This document shows, one piece after another, positions 14,885 to 23,818 of a stretch of 52,513 bases of DNA (positions within the stretch are counted from its first letter, which is position 1; the number at the start of each line of letters is the position of its first letter). This stretch comes from JBAZTO01 sp041661865 (GTDB lineage: Bacteria > Planctomycetota > Phycisphaerae > SM23-33), in the NCBI GenBank assembly GCA_041661865.1, contig JBAZTO010000026.1, positions 1 to 52,513 on the forward strand, read 5' to 3'. The notes under the pieces were generated by a model, which did no database searches, had not been told where the DNA came from, and saw only the letters and a list, made by a program, of their open reading frames with translations. The position numbers and the translations under genes were made by a program.

Positions 14885-17116
14885 ATGAGTAAGATGGCAG
14901 CATTTGCAACAGTGGCCCTGGTTCTGGCCCTCGCCGCCGGGACGAGTTTGGCCGACACCCACACATGGAACGTGGCCAGCGGCAACTGGAACGTATCAGG
15001 GAGTTGGAACATCGGTATTCCATCCTCCGGCGACGATGCCGATATTAAGAGGTCCAGTTCCAGCGCGACGATCCCCAGCGGCTACACAGCCAACATCCGC
15101 CGCGTCTACGTCTATTACAGCGGAAGCACGATCGTACTGAATGTTAACGGCAACCTGACTGCGAGCGGCATGGTCAAGGTGGGCTACAACTCCAACGGCC
15201 TGGGCAAGGTGGAGCACAATAGTGGAAACGTGACCATCAGTAATGAGGACCTGATCCTCGGCGACGGCGGGTCCTCCAGCTACACCACCGCCAACGGCCA
15301 ATATAACCTCAGGAGCCCCGGCAACCTTAGCTGCCCGAATATCCGCATCGGCGACCGCGCGGCTTACGGGAAGATTACCCAGTACGGTGGCGCCATCAGC
15401 ACCAATGCGATCACCGTCGGATACGGCACCAATCAAGCCTGTCACTGCATACTGGGTGGAGGCACGACGACCTGCACCGGCATGACCGTGACTCGGGGCA
15501 CGCTACAGGTCGGCAAAGATGCCACCCTCGACGTCAACGGCGCCATGAGCATCAGCAGCAACGGCACGTTCTCGGCGGAAATCGCCAATGGCGACTGCAC
15601 GTATGCTGACGTGTCGGGCAATGTGACGCTGACCAGCGGCTGCACGCTGGCGCTGAGCCTGATTGGCGGATACGAGCCCGGCAATCACCAGGAGTTCACG
15701 ATTATCCAGAGCACCGGCGGCGGGACCATCAGCGGGAACTTCACCAATGTTCCCACCGGCTGGACCACCGAATTGCGTGACAGCAATACGCGGCTTGTGG
15801 CCATCGCACACGTTCAAACCCGTGCCTTCCCCGGCGCCCAGGGCTACGGCGCCTATGCCGTTGGCGGCCGCGGCGGCGATGTATATCATGTGACGAATAC
15901 CAACGACAGCGGCGGCGGTTCCTTCCGCGACGGCTGCTACTTCTCCGGGGCCAGCAGGACGATCGTGTTCGACATTGGCGGGACCATCGCACTGTCCAGC
16001 ACACTCTGGGTCGATCCGTCTCTTACGTCGACACAGGGCCTGACCATCGCCGGCCAGACCGCCCCGTCCGACAGCGGCGGCATCTGCACGAGGAATTACA
16101 AGATGCGGCCCGGCAGCGGAACCCATGACCTGGTCATGCGATACATCCGCGTCCGTCTGGGCGATTGCCCTGACGGCGTGACCGATGCCATTGACATGCG
16201 CTGCACCAACTCGATCGTCGATCACGTCTCGGCTTCGTGGGCCAAAGACGAATGCGTTTCCTCCCAGGGCACCAACATCACCGTCCAGTGGAGCCTCATC
16301 AGCGAAGGCATCAACGACGCTACGCACGGCTACGGCTCGTTGATAGCGCCGCAGGCCAATGGGGCCCGGAATAGCTTCCACCACAACCTCTATGCCCACC
16401 ACCTGGGCCGGACGCCTCGCGCCGGCGCCCAGAATGGCGCTAATGACTTCCTGCTCGACTACGTCAACAACGTGACCTACAACTGGGGCACGGCGGGCGA
16501 CTGGGGCTGCTGGGGCTGCGTAGGTGCGGAATACCTCAACACCAACTGGGTCAATAATTACGCTATCGCCGGTCCCAGCACAGGAGCCGCCTCCTACTGC
16601 AACACGGTAATGAACACCAGCGCCAGCGGCGCCACCTGCCGTGTCTATCACAGCGGAAACCTGGTCGACACCGACAAGGACAGTTCCCACGACGGCATTG
16701 CCGTGACCAACAACAACTTCAAGGGCGGCAGGACGATCGTGGCCTCGGCCTACACGATTCCCACGGCCAACGCCATCACCACCACCGACGCCAATACGGC
16801 TTACCAGGCGGTGCTGGCCGGCGTCGGCGCAACTCTTCCGGCGCGTGACAGCCGTGATACGGCGGTCGTCAACAGCGTGACCAACCGCAACGGCGCTATC
16901 ATCACCAGCACGCCCGCCTATCCGTCGTTGGCCACCGGCACCGCGCCGACCGACACGGACAGCGACGGCATGCCTGATAGTTGGGAGAACTGGTACGGCA
17001 CCAACCCCAACACCGCCGACAACAACGGCGACCTGGATTCAAACGACGAGTACACCAACCTCGAGCGTTACCTCCAGTACCGCGTGGATCCCAACAGCGT
17101 CACAGCCGGCCACTAA
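14885..17116 (+). CDS. Exported pectate lyase (PL1-like) with N-terminal repeat region and Ca-binding C-terminus
   Basis: A 743-residue protein with a Sec signal peptide (cleavage near residue 23, after TSLA). Residues 25-300 form a Gly/Ser/Thr/Asn-rich repetitive beta-strand region like the solenoid passenger parts of surface proteins. From about 310 the catalytic part starts with AFPGAQGYGAYAVGGRGG and continues through IVFDIGGTI, TIAGQTAP, IRVRLGD and NSFHHNLYAHHLGRTPR. This is the order seen in PL1 pectate lyases and related pectin lyase-like proteins. The tail around 690-715 has DTDSDGMPDSWE, a thrombospondin type 3-like Ca-binding repeat. It should cleave polygalacturonate by beta-elimination at the cell surface or outside. 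It has a strong ribosome binding site (AAAGGAG) and a terminator follows. Confidence 0.87.
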   Translation: MSKMAAFATVALVLALAAGTSLADTHTWNVASGNWNVSGSWNIGIPSSGDDADIKRSSSSATIPSGYTANIRRVYVYYSGSTIVLNVNGNLTASGMVKVGYNSNGLGKVEHNSGNVTISNEDLILGDGGSSSYTTANGQYNLRSPGNLSCPNIRIGDRAAYGKITQYGGAISTNAITVGYGTNQACHCILGGGTTTCTGMTVTRGTLQVGKDATLDVNGAMSISSNGTFSAEIANGDCTYADVSGNVTLTSGCTLALSLIGGYEPGNHQEFTIIQSTGGGTISGNFTNVPTGWTTELRDSNTRLVAIAHVQTRAFPGAQGYGAYAVGGRGGDVYHVTNTNDSGGGSFRDGCYFSGASRTIVFDIGGTIALSSTLWVDPSLTSTQGLTIAGQTAPSDSGGICTRNYKMRPGSGTHDLVMRYIRVRLGDCPDGVTDAIDMRCTNSIVDHVSASWAKDECVSSQGTNITVQWSLISEGINDATHGYGSLIAPQANGARNSFHHNLYAHHLGRTPRAGAQNGANDFLLDYVNNVTYNWGTAGDWGCWGCVGAEYLNTNWVNNYAIAGPSTGAASYCNTVMNTSASGATCRVYHSGNLVDTDKDSSHDGIAVTNNNFKGGRTIVASAYTIPTANAITTTDANTAYQAVLAGVGATLPARDSRDTAVVNSVTNRNGAIITSTPAYPSLATGTAPTDTDSDGMPDSWENWYGTNPNTADNNGDLDSNDEYTNLERYLQYRVDPNSVTAGH

Positions 17117-17155
17117 GCGGCCCAATGACGTCTGAGGAAGTAGTAAGTTGAAGAT

Positions 17156-17199
17156 CACCGGGCGGCGCCAAAGCATGGCGCCGCCCGGTGTGTTTTTTG
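17156..17199 (+). terminator. Rho-independent terminator after the pectate lyase gene
   Basis: A 14-bp G+C-rich stem (ACCGGGCGGCGCCA with TGGCGCCGCCCGGT, loop AAGCA) is followed by GTGTTTTTTGT. It lies 40 bases after the pectate lyase stop. This is the clearest intrinsic terminator in the window. Confidence 0.88.
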
Positions 17200-17240
17200 T
17201 CGCGAGGTCATCCCCAGTCCATGAGAACGTGTATGAAAAC

Positions 17241-17350
17241 GTAGCATGGGCGTCTCGCCCATGAGTATCACGGCCGTCCCGGCCGTGTCAGGCCATTCCA
17301 GAACAGGGGCAAGATGCCCCTGCGACTCATGGGCAGGATGCCCATGCTAC
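17241..17350. repeat. Long nested palindrome, family B (GTAGCATGGGC type)
   Basis: Outer arms GTAGCATGGGCGTCTCGCCC and GGGCAGGATGCCCATGCTAC are about 110 bases apart end to end. Each arm is itself a hairpin, and two further hairpins (CACGGCCGTCCCGGCCGTG; CAGGGGCAAGATGCCCCTG) lie between them. A shorter relative is at 32023-32076. It lies between the convergent pectate lyase and GH78 genes. Confidence 0.75.
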
Positions 17351-17391
17351 GGGCAACGACGGTTTTTATACACGCTCTGAACGCCGGCGGA

Positions 17392-19830
17392 TCAGTCGAG
17401 CGTAAAATCCTGTCGGCCGCCGCGCAGCGATACCTTTTTGCCCTTCCAGATCAGTTCGCCTGTCAGGCCCGGGGGCAGTTCCACCATTCCGTCAAGACGC
17501 CCGGCCTGGGTGTGCAACTCGACCGCGATCAGTCCGTCGGGATGGGCGATTGTCCCGGCGGCGCGGGTGAGCGTCCCCAGTTGCGGTTCGATCAGCACGC
17601 TTGCGAACAGCGGGGCCGCCGGGCGGATGCCCAGCACGGAGGCCAGGTAGTGGTAGAGCGGATGGGCCGCCCAGGCGTGGCAGTCGGACCGGCTGGGCTC
17701 GGGCATCTCCAGCGTCGTCGTGCAGCCGAGATCCTTGAGAGCTAGCCACGGCCCCATCCGGCCGGCCATCGCGTCCATGCGGCCGATCTGGCGATAGGCT
17801 TCAAAGAGGTAGTGGCTGAAGTAGATCGTGGTTCGCGTCAGGTCGGGGGCTGTCAACAGGCCGTCAGCCACCCGTCGGCGTTTCTCAGGGGCAAGCAGGC
17901 CCGAAAGAATCGCCAGGCACTGGGTGTGCTCGCTGAAGCAGCGGTGTTCGAGATCGTCGGCGTACAGGCCGCGCGATTCATCCCAGAACGCCCTGTCGGT
18001 TGCGGCGGCAAGTGACTCGGCCAGTTGGCCGTCGCGCTGGGCGAGCAAGTCCTCGCCGGCCAGCCGTTCCATCGCCTGCGCCTCTCGCAGCGTCATCACC
18101 AGGTGCCAGTTGAGCAATCCGCTCTGCCCCTCCAGGCCGCCCGGGCTGATGCCATAAGGCCAGGCGGGCACCCAGTCCATGAAGTTCCAGCCGGATGGGG
18201 AGTTCAACAGGCCCTGGGTCGTGAGGTTCTGGCGGAAGCTCTCCAGCACGCCTCGCACCCCCGGCAGGAGCCGCAGCACGAAGTCGCGATCGCGGCGCCA
18301 CATCAGGTAGTCATGCACCATCGAGACCCAGTAAAGCGAGAAGGGCGGAATGATCTGCATGACCCGCGAAGGGAATCGCGACTGCGTCAGGCCGCGAGGG
18401 GTTCGGGACAGGTCGAACAGGGTGATGGCCTTGCGCGGGAGGCGATCGTCCCGGCAGCAGGCGTAGGTGACCATCGCCTCCAGTCGTGCGTCGCCGACGT
18501 ACATGAGTTGCTCATAGTACGGGCAATCCATATAGGTTTCGTGCGAGCACATCTCCAGCGTCCGCAAGGCGCGGGGGATGACCTCTTCCATCGCGGGGTC
18601 GGAGCAGGCAAAGGCGCCTTCAAACTCGTAAGGATAGTGCGTCTGCCGCAGGGTCAACTCTTGGAGGACCAGGGGCGCGTCGCCGGTCTGAACAAGGATT
18701 TCCAGGTATCGGCCCGCCTGCCACCAGAGCGTCTCGAAGGCGCGATCCCGGCCGCCGTCGGGCTCGAACACGTCGCCGATGCCGTCAAAGACCTTATTGA
18801 GGATCTCGCGGCGATTGCCTTTTGTCGCGGCGTGGCCGGGAGAGCCGTCCGCCGCCATCTCGTAGAGGGCTTCGGCCCATGAGATGCGAACGGTCGCCCC
18901 GGCCCCTCCCGAGACGGTCAGCTGCGGATACGCGCAATAGTAATCTTGCAGATCCACGATGACCCGGCGCGACGTTCGAGGCGGAAGGGTCAAAGGGCCC
19001 TTTCCATCGAACATTGCCTGCCACTGGCCGGCTTCGGCGGGCAAGTGATCCTTCGCCCGCACCGGAAGCGTCGAGGCCGCGCCGCCGTCGGTCGTCTGAA
19101 CGTGGCGCACCGCGAACGGGCGCACGGTCTCCTCCAGCATGGGCGGGAGCGTGGCGGGGCTCAGCATCCAGGGCCGCTTGAACTCATTGGCCTGCGAGGC
19201 GTTGACGGCTGCGTTCAGCACAGCCACCGCGGACCATCCGTCGCCTTGGCCGGTCTGGAAGCCCCAGCTGAAGTCCGCCCCCCGAATGCGGAGCTTGGCC
19301 CCGGTGCCCCACGCATCGCCGGGCGGAAGGAACGAGTAGCCGCCCAGCACCCTGACCTGCCACGGCGCGACACCGGTATCCAGGTGCTCGGCCAGCGGTC
19401 CTTCGGCGGCGAGGAGGAAGGCTGCCTGTGCCGTCATCTGTGCATACGCCGGAGGCGCGTCGAGCGAGAGCCACCAGACCTGGGCCACCAGGACGTGCCG
19501 GCCGGCTTCCAGATCCAGATCGTAGGTCTCGTAGAACCAATTCTCGAAGCAGCCGCGCTCAGGCCCCTGTCCGATCCGCTGGCCGTCGAGGAACAGGCGG
19601 TATCGCTGGTCGGCTGAGACATGGATGCGGCAGGTGGCCGGCTGATCGAGTACGACTTCCCGGCGGAAGGCTAGCACGGCCGAGGCGGGCGCCACGCCGG
19701 AGGAAACGGAACCTGGCCCTTCGCCGGAGGGCACGCCGATCCACCTGGCCCTCCAACTGCCATAATCCCATAGGGTCGAGAAGGCATTGAAGGGAGGTTT
19801 GTCAATCAGGACTCGCCGCGATGCGGGCAT
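17392..19830 (-). CDS. GH78-type alpha-L-rhamnosidase, cytoplasmic
   Basis: An 812-residue protein without signal peptide. N-terminal beta-sandwich modules (about 50-400; FRREVVLDQPATCRIHVSAD, RYRLFLDG) precede an (alpha/alpha)6 barrel. The GH78 signature DCPYYEQLMYVGDAR lies at 435-449, with Glu 440 at the position of the family's catalytic acid region. MDWVPAW, FSEHTQCLAILSG and a C-terminal sandwich (about 730-812) follow. It should release terminal alpha-L-rhamnose from oligosaccharides. The ATG at 19830 was chosen for the ribosome binding site (AAGGTGA) and the MPASRRVLIDKPPF start; the longer frame overlaps the upstream gene. It starts 22 bases after the unassigned 730-residue gene, so they are co-transcribed. 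Confidence 0.87.
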   Translation of the reverse strand: MPASRRVLIDKPPFNAFSTLWDYGSWRARWIGVPSGEGPGSVSSGVAPASAVLAFRREVVLDQPATCRIHVSADQRYRLFLDGQRIGQGPERGCFENWFYETYDLDLEAGRHVLVAQVWWLSLDAPPAYAQMTAQAAFLLAAEGPLAEHLDTGVAPWQVRVLGGYSFLPPGDAWGTGAKLRIRGADFSWGFQTGQGDGWSAVAVLNAAVNASQANEFKRPWMLSPATLPPMLEETVRPFAVRHVQTTDGGAASTLPVRAKDHLPAEAGQWQAMFDGKGPLTLPPRTSRRVIVDLQDYYCAYPQLTVSGGAGATVRISWAEALYEMAADGSPGHAATKGNRREILNKVFDGIGDVFEPDGGRDRAFETLWWQAGRYLEILVQTGDAPLVLQELTLRQTHYPYEFEGAFACSDPAMEEVIPRALRTLEMCSHETYMDCPYYEQLMYVGDARLEAMVTYACCRDDRLPRKAITLFDLSRTPRGLTQSRFPSRVMQIIPPFSLYWVSMVHDYLMWRRDRDFVLRLLPGVRGVLESFRQNLTTQGLLNSPSGWNFMDWVPAWPYGISPGGLEGQSGLLNWHLVMTLREAQAMERLAGEDLLAQRDGQLAESLAAATDRAFWDESRGLYADDLEHRCFSEHTQCLAILSGLLAPEKRRRVADGLLTAPDLTRTTIYFSHYLFEAYRQIGRMDAMAGRMGPWLALKDLGCTTTLEMPEPSRSDCHAWAAHPLYHYLASVLGIRPAAPLFASVLIEPQLGTLTRAAGTIAHPDGLIAVELHTQAGRLDGMVELPPGLTGELIWKGKKVSLRGGRQDFTLD

Positions 19831-19852
19831 GGCGTCACCTTGAAATTGTCCA

Positions 19853-22045
19853 CTACTTCGCGGACGGCCGCGGCAGTGGCGTGGCTGGAATGTCAATGAG
19901 CCTGAAACCGAAGGCCGGCACGAGAACTTCCAGTTCAAACTGCCCCTCGCAGGCCGTGATGGGCAGTTCCTTGTCCTGGACAAATTCCCTGCCCAGCACC
20001 GTCTCGGTGGGAGCGGCGACGCCGCACACTCCCGGCTGGATGCGGACGATGGGCAGTGCGTCGAAGGGGTTGTGGTTGGCGAGGTAGAGGCGCAGCCCCT
20101 GCGAGTTCCGGGCCAGGCACCACTGCATCGGCGGCGCAATCATCTTCAGGCCCAGGTGCGGATCGAAGAAGCGGTCCAGTATCGCTGGCACGAACGAGGC
20201 GAGCACGGGCACGTGTCCTTCAACAGGCTCAGCCATCAGGTGGTCTATCGCCACCAGCCACAGTTGCCCGCTGCCGATTGTCCGCTGCCAGAGGATGACG
20301 TTGCCCGCGGAATCTTTGGCCAACGCCTCCGCGTCGTTCGGCGCGGAGAACTGGCGGACCTTGTAGGCGGCAGTTGCAGCCAACGTAGAGCCATCGGCAA
20401 GACGGATCTCCGCCGCACCGGCCACGACGGGGCCGGCAGAGAAGCCCAGTTTGTCCAGCCCCGGCAAATCGGCTGAGACCAGCGCCCGCCCGCCGCCGCG
20501 AACGTACTCCAGAACCTTATCGGCGACGGGACTGTCGCTGTCGAAGCTGCCCAGCAGCACGGCGGCTGGATATCGCCGCAACGTGTCCACGGAGGCGTTG
20601 TCCAGCAGCACATCCAGGCCATCGCCCCACCCGCAGGAAGTGACATGCTTGAGCTCGAGCGCCCGCATGTCGAGCCCCATCCGGAAGGCCCGCCCGGCGT
20701 GTGCCAGCCCGCTCCGTTCGGCGTTCTTGCTATCCACGCGGGAACTGTAAGGCCAGGGTGGAAGCAGGCCGGCCTGGGGGAAGGCAACGTCAAAGAACTG
20801 CGCGATGGACCAGTCGCCCTGGTCGGGTTCGAGACTTCTCCAGGGCAGGCGGTCGTGGTGCCAGATCGGTTGCCAGGACACGCGGTCAGGATTGTTTGGC
20901 CCGGCCGGCGGACACATGCCGTGCAGGAACGGCAGGACAATCGCCGCCGTGGCAATGACTTCCCCGCGGTCCTTCGCCCGGCGCAGCGACAAGTCCGCGA
21001 ACTCCTCGGCCGCCTTTCCCAGCGGGCTCAGCTCGAGCTTGCCACCGCAGGCCAGCAGGTGGGTCGCAATGGAGTCCTCGTGCAGCATCTGGTCCACTCC
21101 GCCGGCCCACAAGGACATCCAGACGCGGGAGTGGAGGCTCTCGGAATAGCCGGCGTACTTGCGGCCTTGCTCGTCGTAGACCGTCCAGTATGGCGAATAC
21201 GGTTGGACGAAGCCCTTGGCGGCGGCCTCCTCTTCGCGATCCTTGTGCCATGTGCGCCAGGTGCCGTAGGGCGCCACGTCGGCCAGGGCCTTGCGGTGGT
21301 ACTGGGCGCAGGCGCCGCGCAGGAAGCTCATTCCGACCTGCACGCCCGCCATGATCGGGTGCATGCACTCCCACCAGAACATTTCCTGCTGGGGGATGAG
21401 CTCGAACTGGTAATGGGCGTTCTGCGGCAGCGTGCCGCCGAGCATCAGCCCGTGCGGGATGGCCAGGCCACGCTCGCGCAGGAATGTGAAGGTGTCGCTG
21501 TCATTGAGCTGCAAGCCCTGCTCGCGGCGCTGTGGGAAGGTGGCGACGTGCTTTTCCCAGGCCAGTTGGTGCTGGTTGGTCAGGACCCAGCGCTTGAACT
21601 TCTCAAAACCGTCCCGCCGGCTGACCGCGGGCCGCGCGACCACCTGGCCGTCGTCGGTCAACTCGCGGAACGGCGGCATGTCGTAATGCTCGTGCCCGAG
21701 ATTCCAGTAACTCTTGCCTGGGCCCAGCGCCGCCAGATAGTCAAGGATGAGGCGGCACCAGAACTCGTTGTACGCGGCCAGGTCGTCGCCGAAGCCCTCG
21801 AGCTTGGCGCAGAAGGGGGTGTAGCGGTCGTTGGTCCAGAACTCGAACATAATCGCCAGGTCGTGCTTCTTGAACCATTCGACTTCCGGCGGGCGGATGA
21901 CGCGCTTCTGGTGGTCCACCCACACCATGATGCCGTTGAACATCCCGCGATCGACGAAGAACTGCGCCGCCTTCCGCGGGTCCATGGAGTGGTCCTGGAT
22001 GTGGTTGGCGTAAACGTGATAGAGGAGAAACTCGGGCGTCGGCAT
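19853..22045 (-). CDS. Unassigned large protein, probable glycoside hydrolase (TIM-barrel-like plus amidotransferase-like module)
   Basis: I do not recognise an established family. The 730-residue protein has no signal peptide. The first about 430 residues read like a TIM-barrel hydrolase: IMVWVDHQKRVIRPPEVEW, AIMFEFWTNDRY, SYWNLGHEHYD (Glu 119) and a later WMSLWAGGVDQMLHEDS. Residues about 470-580 (RYPAAVLLGSF, VLEYVRGGGRALVSADLP) look like the GATase1-like module found in GH42 beta-galactosidases and other clan A enzymes. The end (about 580-730) has sandwich-like strands. It sits between the sulfatase and GH78 genes on one transcript, so a role in the same glycan pathway is likely (inference). 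Alternatives are a non-catalytic or amidase-like role. Confidence 0.7.
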   Translation of the reverse strand: MPTPEFLLYHVYANHIQDHSMDPRKAAQFFVDRGMFNGIMVWVDHQKRVIRPPEVEWFKKHDLAIMFEFWTNDRYTPFCAKLEGFGDDLAAYNEFWCRLILDYLAALGPGKSYWNLGHEHYDMPPFRELTDDGQVVARPAVSRRDGFEKFKRWVLTNQHQLAWEKHVATFPQRREQGLQLNDSDTFTFLRERGLAIPHGLMLGGTLPQNAHYQFELIPQQEMFWWECMHPIMAGVQVGMSFLRGACAQYHRKALADVAPYGTWRTWHKDREEEAAAKGFVQPYSPYWTVYDEQGRKYAGYSESLHSRVWMSLWAGGVDQMLHEDSIATHLLACGGKLELSPLGKAAEEFADLSLRRAKDRGEVIATAAIVLPFLHGMCPPAGPNNPDRVSWQPIWHHDRLPWRSLEPDQGDWSIAQFFDVAFPQAGLLPPWPYSSRVDSKNAERSGLAHAGRAFRMGLDMRALELKHVTSCGWGDGLDVLLDNASVDTLRRYPAAVLLGSFDSDSPVADKVLEYVRGGGRALVSADLPGLDKLGFSAGPVVAGAAEIRLADGSTLAATAAYKVRQFSAPNDAEALAKDSAGNVILWQRTIGSGQLWLVAIDHLMAEPVEGHVPVLASFVPAILDRFFDPHLGLKMIAPPMQWCLARNSQGLRLYLANHNPFDALPIVRIQPGVCGVAAPTETVLGREFVQDKELPITACEGQFELEVLVPAFGFRLIDIPATPLPRPSAK

Positions 22046-22125
22046 TCAGTATCCCTTCATTGCGAGCATCTGTCTTGTGGCGGACCGCCGGCTTGGCTCG
22101 TGGCGCGCGACAAACTCGGATCGGC

Positions 22126-23619
22126 TCAAAGGCCCGTCGGGTGCGCCTGTAGAAACTCCGCATGATGCGCCCGGCCCGTCTGGCGGAGGCGCTGGCAGTA
22201 AGACTCCAGCTTGCCCCGCGTATGGTACGGGCCGCCCTCGGCCATGACTGTCCACATCGGATCGATCTGCGAGGCGTTTGTCCGCATCATCTCGTCGGTC
22301 CATTGCGCGATCAGCGACCGGCCGTGCGCGACCAGGTCCGGCCGGCCTGGGGCAAGGTCGTTCAATTCGTGCGGGTCTTTCGCGATGTCGAAGAGCATGT
22401 GGGCCGGGTAGCCGCGCAGGCCCGTGTCATACGTCCGGATGAACACGTAATTGTCCCACCGCACCGAGCGCTGGCAGGACCAGGCATTCTGACTGAAGAC
22501 GACGTTTGGCCTTCCCTCGCTCCGTCCCGCCTTCAGCGCCGGGGCAAAGCTCCGGCCGTCCCAGCAGGCAGGGACCACCCCGCCCGTGCCGTGCATTCCC
22601 TCCCACCGGGAGGTCGCCACCTCGCCGGCCAGTTCAACCAGGGTTGCCCCGACATCCGTCTGGTAGTGCAGCGCGTCATCGACGCGCCCGCCGCCCAGCC
22701 GCGGATGGCGGAGGATCATCGGAACGCGGGAGGTGATGTGGTCGGCCGTGGCGTGATCGCCGATCACGCCCAGCTCGCCGAAGTTCTCGCCGTGGTCGGA
22801 GCTGACCATGATGAGCGTGTCGTCGAGAATGCCCCGATCGGCCAGCGCATTGAGTATACGCCCGACCCACAGGTCGGCGTTGGCGATGCCGCGGTCATAG
22901 CCGTCCACCCACGTCTTGTAGTCGGCCAGGCTCTTGATGTGATTGGGCATGGTGGGGCAGCGGTAGTCTCCGCCCATGTTGCCGCCGGGTTCCTGCGGCC
23001 CGCCGGGGCCGAAGCCCCCCCACTGCCGCTGTCGCATCTCCTCGGTGTACCAGCCCTCGAGCGGCTCGTCGGCGAAGGCGTTGGCCAGCTCCTTCGGAGT
23101 GGTGTAGTTGGTGTGCGGATCCCACATGTTGACGTGCAGGAACCAGTTGTCCCGCTCGCCGTTGGCTTTTATCCAATCGATCGCGGGCTTCGACACTTCG
23201 TCGGCGTTTTCCGCGCCAAATCGGCCGGGATTGGTGAACTCGCGCCATCCCTCGCAGAACCACCAGGCCGAGTGACGCTCCGCAAACGGGCTGAAGCTCA
23301 CCGGGTAGATCTCCATCAGTCGCATGCACCAGGTCAGGCTAGGCCGCAGGCGCATCGAGCTGAACGTCCGGCCGGGGCCGATGAGCCGCATGTCCGCCGC
23401 CGTGCCGCCGTGACCGACCACGCCGGTGTGAATGCCGAACTGCCCGCTGAAAAAGCTCGCGCGGCTGGGCAGGCAGGGCGCGTCCGAAACGTAACACTTG
23501 TCGAACCGCACGCCGTCATGGGCGAGCCGGTCGATATTGGGCGAGGTATTGCGATGGTAACCGTAGCAGCCCAGGTGGTCCGGCCGAAGCGTGTCGATGT
23601 CCAGGTACAGAATACGCAT
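22126..23619 (-). CDS. Type I (formylglycine) sulfatase, predicted cytoplasmic
   Basis: A 497-residue sulfatase of the alkaline phosphatase superfamily that would remove sulfate esters from a glycan. LYLDIDTLRPDHLGCYGYH gives the metal-binding Asp residues. CLPSR (49-53) is the Cys-type formylglycine signature, needing an FGE-type maturase that is not in the window. SSDHGENFGELG (Asp 275, His 276) completes the metal site. The start at 23619 has AGGAG five bases upstream-adjusted; an in-frame ATG five codons earlier has none. No signal peptide is visible, unusual for a polysaccharide sulfatase, so it should act on imported oligosaccharides. It is 80 bases upstream of the unassigned 730-residue gene. 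Confidence 0.92.
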   Translation of the reverse strand: MRILYLDIDTLRPDHLGCYGYHRNTSPNIDRLAHDGVRFDKCYVSDAPCLPSRASFFSGQFGIHTGVVGHGGTAADMRLIGPGRTFSSMRLRPSLTWCMRLMEIYPVSFSPFAERHSAWWFCEGWREFTNPGRFGAENADEVSKPAIDWIKANGERDNWFLHVNMWDPHTNYTTPKELANAFADEPLEGWYTEEMRQRQWGGFGPGGPQEPGGNMGGDYRCPTMPNHIKSLADYKTWVDGYDRGIANADLWVGRILNALADRGILDDTLIMVSSDHGENFGELGVIGDHATADHITSRVPMILRHPRLGGGRVDDALHYQTDVGATLVELAGEVATSRWEGMHGTGGVVPACWDGRSFAPALKAGRSEGRPNVVFSQNAWSCQRSVRWDNYVFIRTYDTGLRGYPAHMLFDIAKDPHELNDLAPGRPDLVAHGRSLIAQWTDEMMRTNASQIDPMWTVMAEGGPYHTRGKLESYCQRLRQTGRAHHAEFLQAHPTGL

Positions 23620-23718
23620 CAGTTCTCCTATCATTCCGCCGACGCCGTAGGCTGAATTTTAGCGTGCCAGCGGCGCCATCTGTAGTGATATCTCGTGCTA
23701 TGTCACATCCGATTGATA

Positions 23719-23789
23719 GGTGCCACGGCTGCGTTGTGTGCAGCCGTGCATAACGCCGACACTGCTGCAAACTCCGCGGCAGTGGCACC
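23719..23789. repeat. Dispersed palindrome related to family A
   Basis: GGTGCCACGGCTGC and GCGGCAGTGGCACC are the outer arms of this 71-base element, with an inner hairpin (CACGGCTGCGTTGTGTGCAGCCGTG). It shares the GTGGCAC ends with the elements at 3169 and 24831 but has a different core. It lies between the esterase 3' end and the sulfatase 5' end. Confidence 0.6.
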
Positions 23790-23818
23790 CGATCCATCGT
23801 TTGACGAATGACAGAACA

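Noticed and set aside
20645..23655. Two frames of about 500 residues on + (20645-22165, 22162-23655)
   Set aside because: Opposite the unassigned hydrolase and the sulfatase; low-complexity Val/Arg/Gly composition and no starts with ribosome sites.
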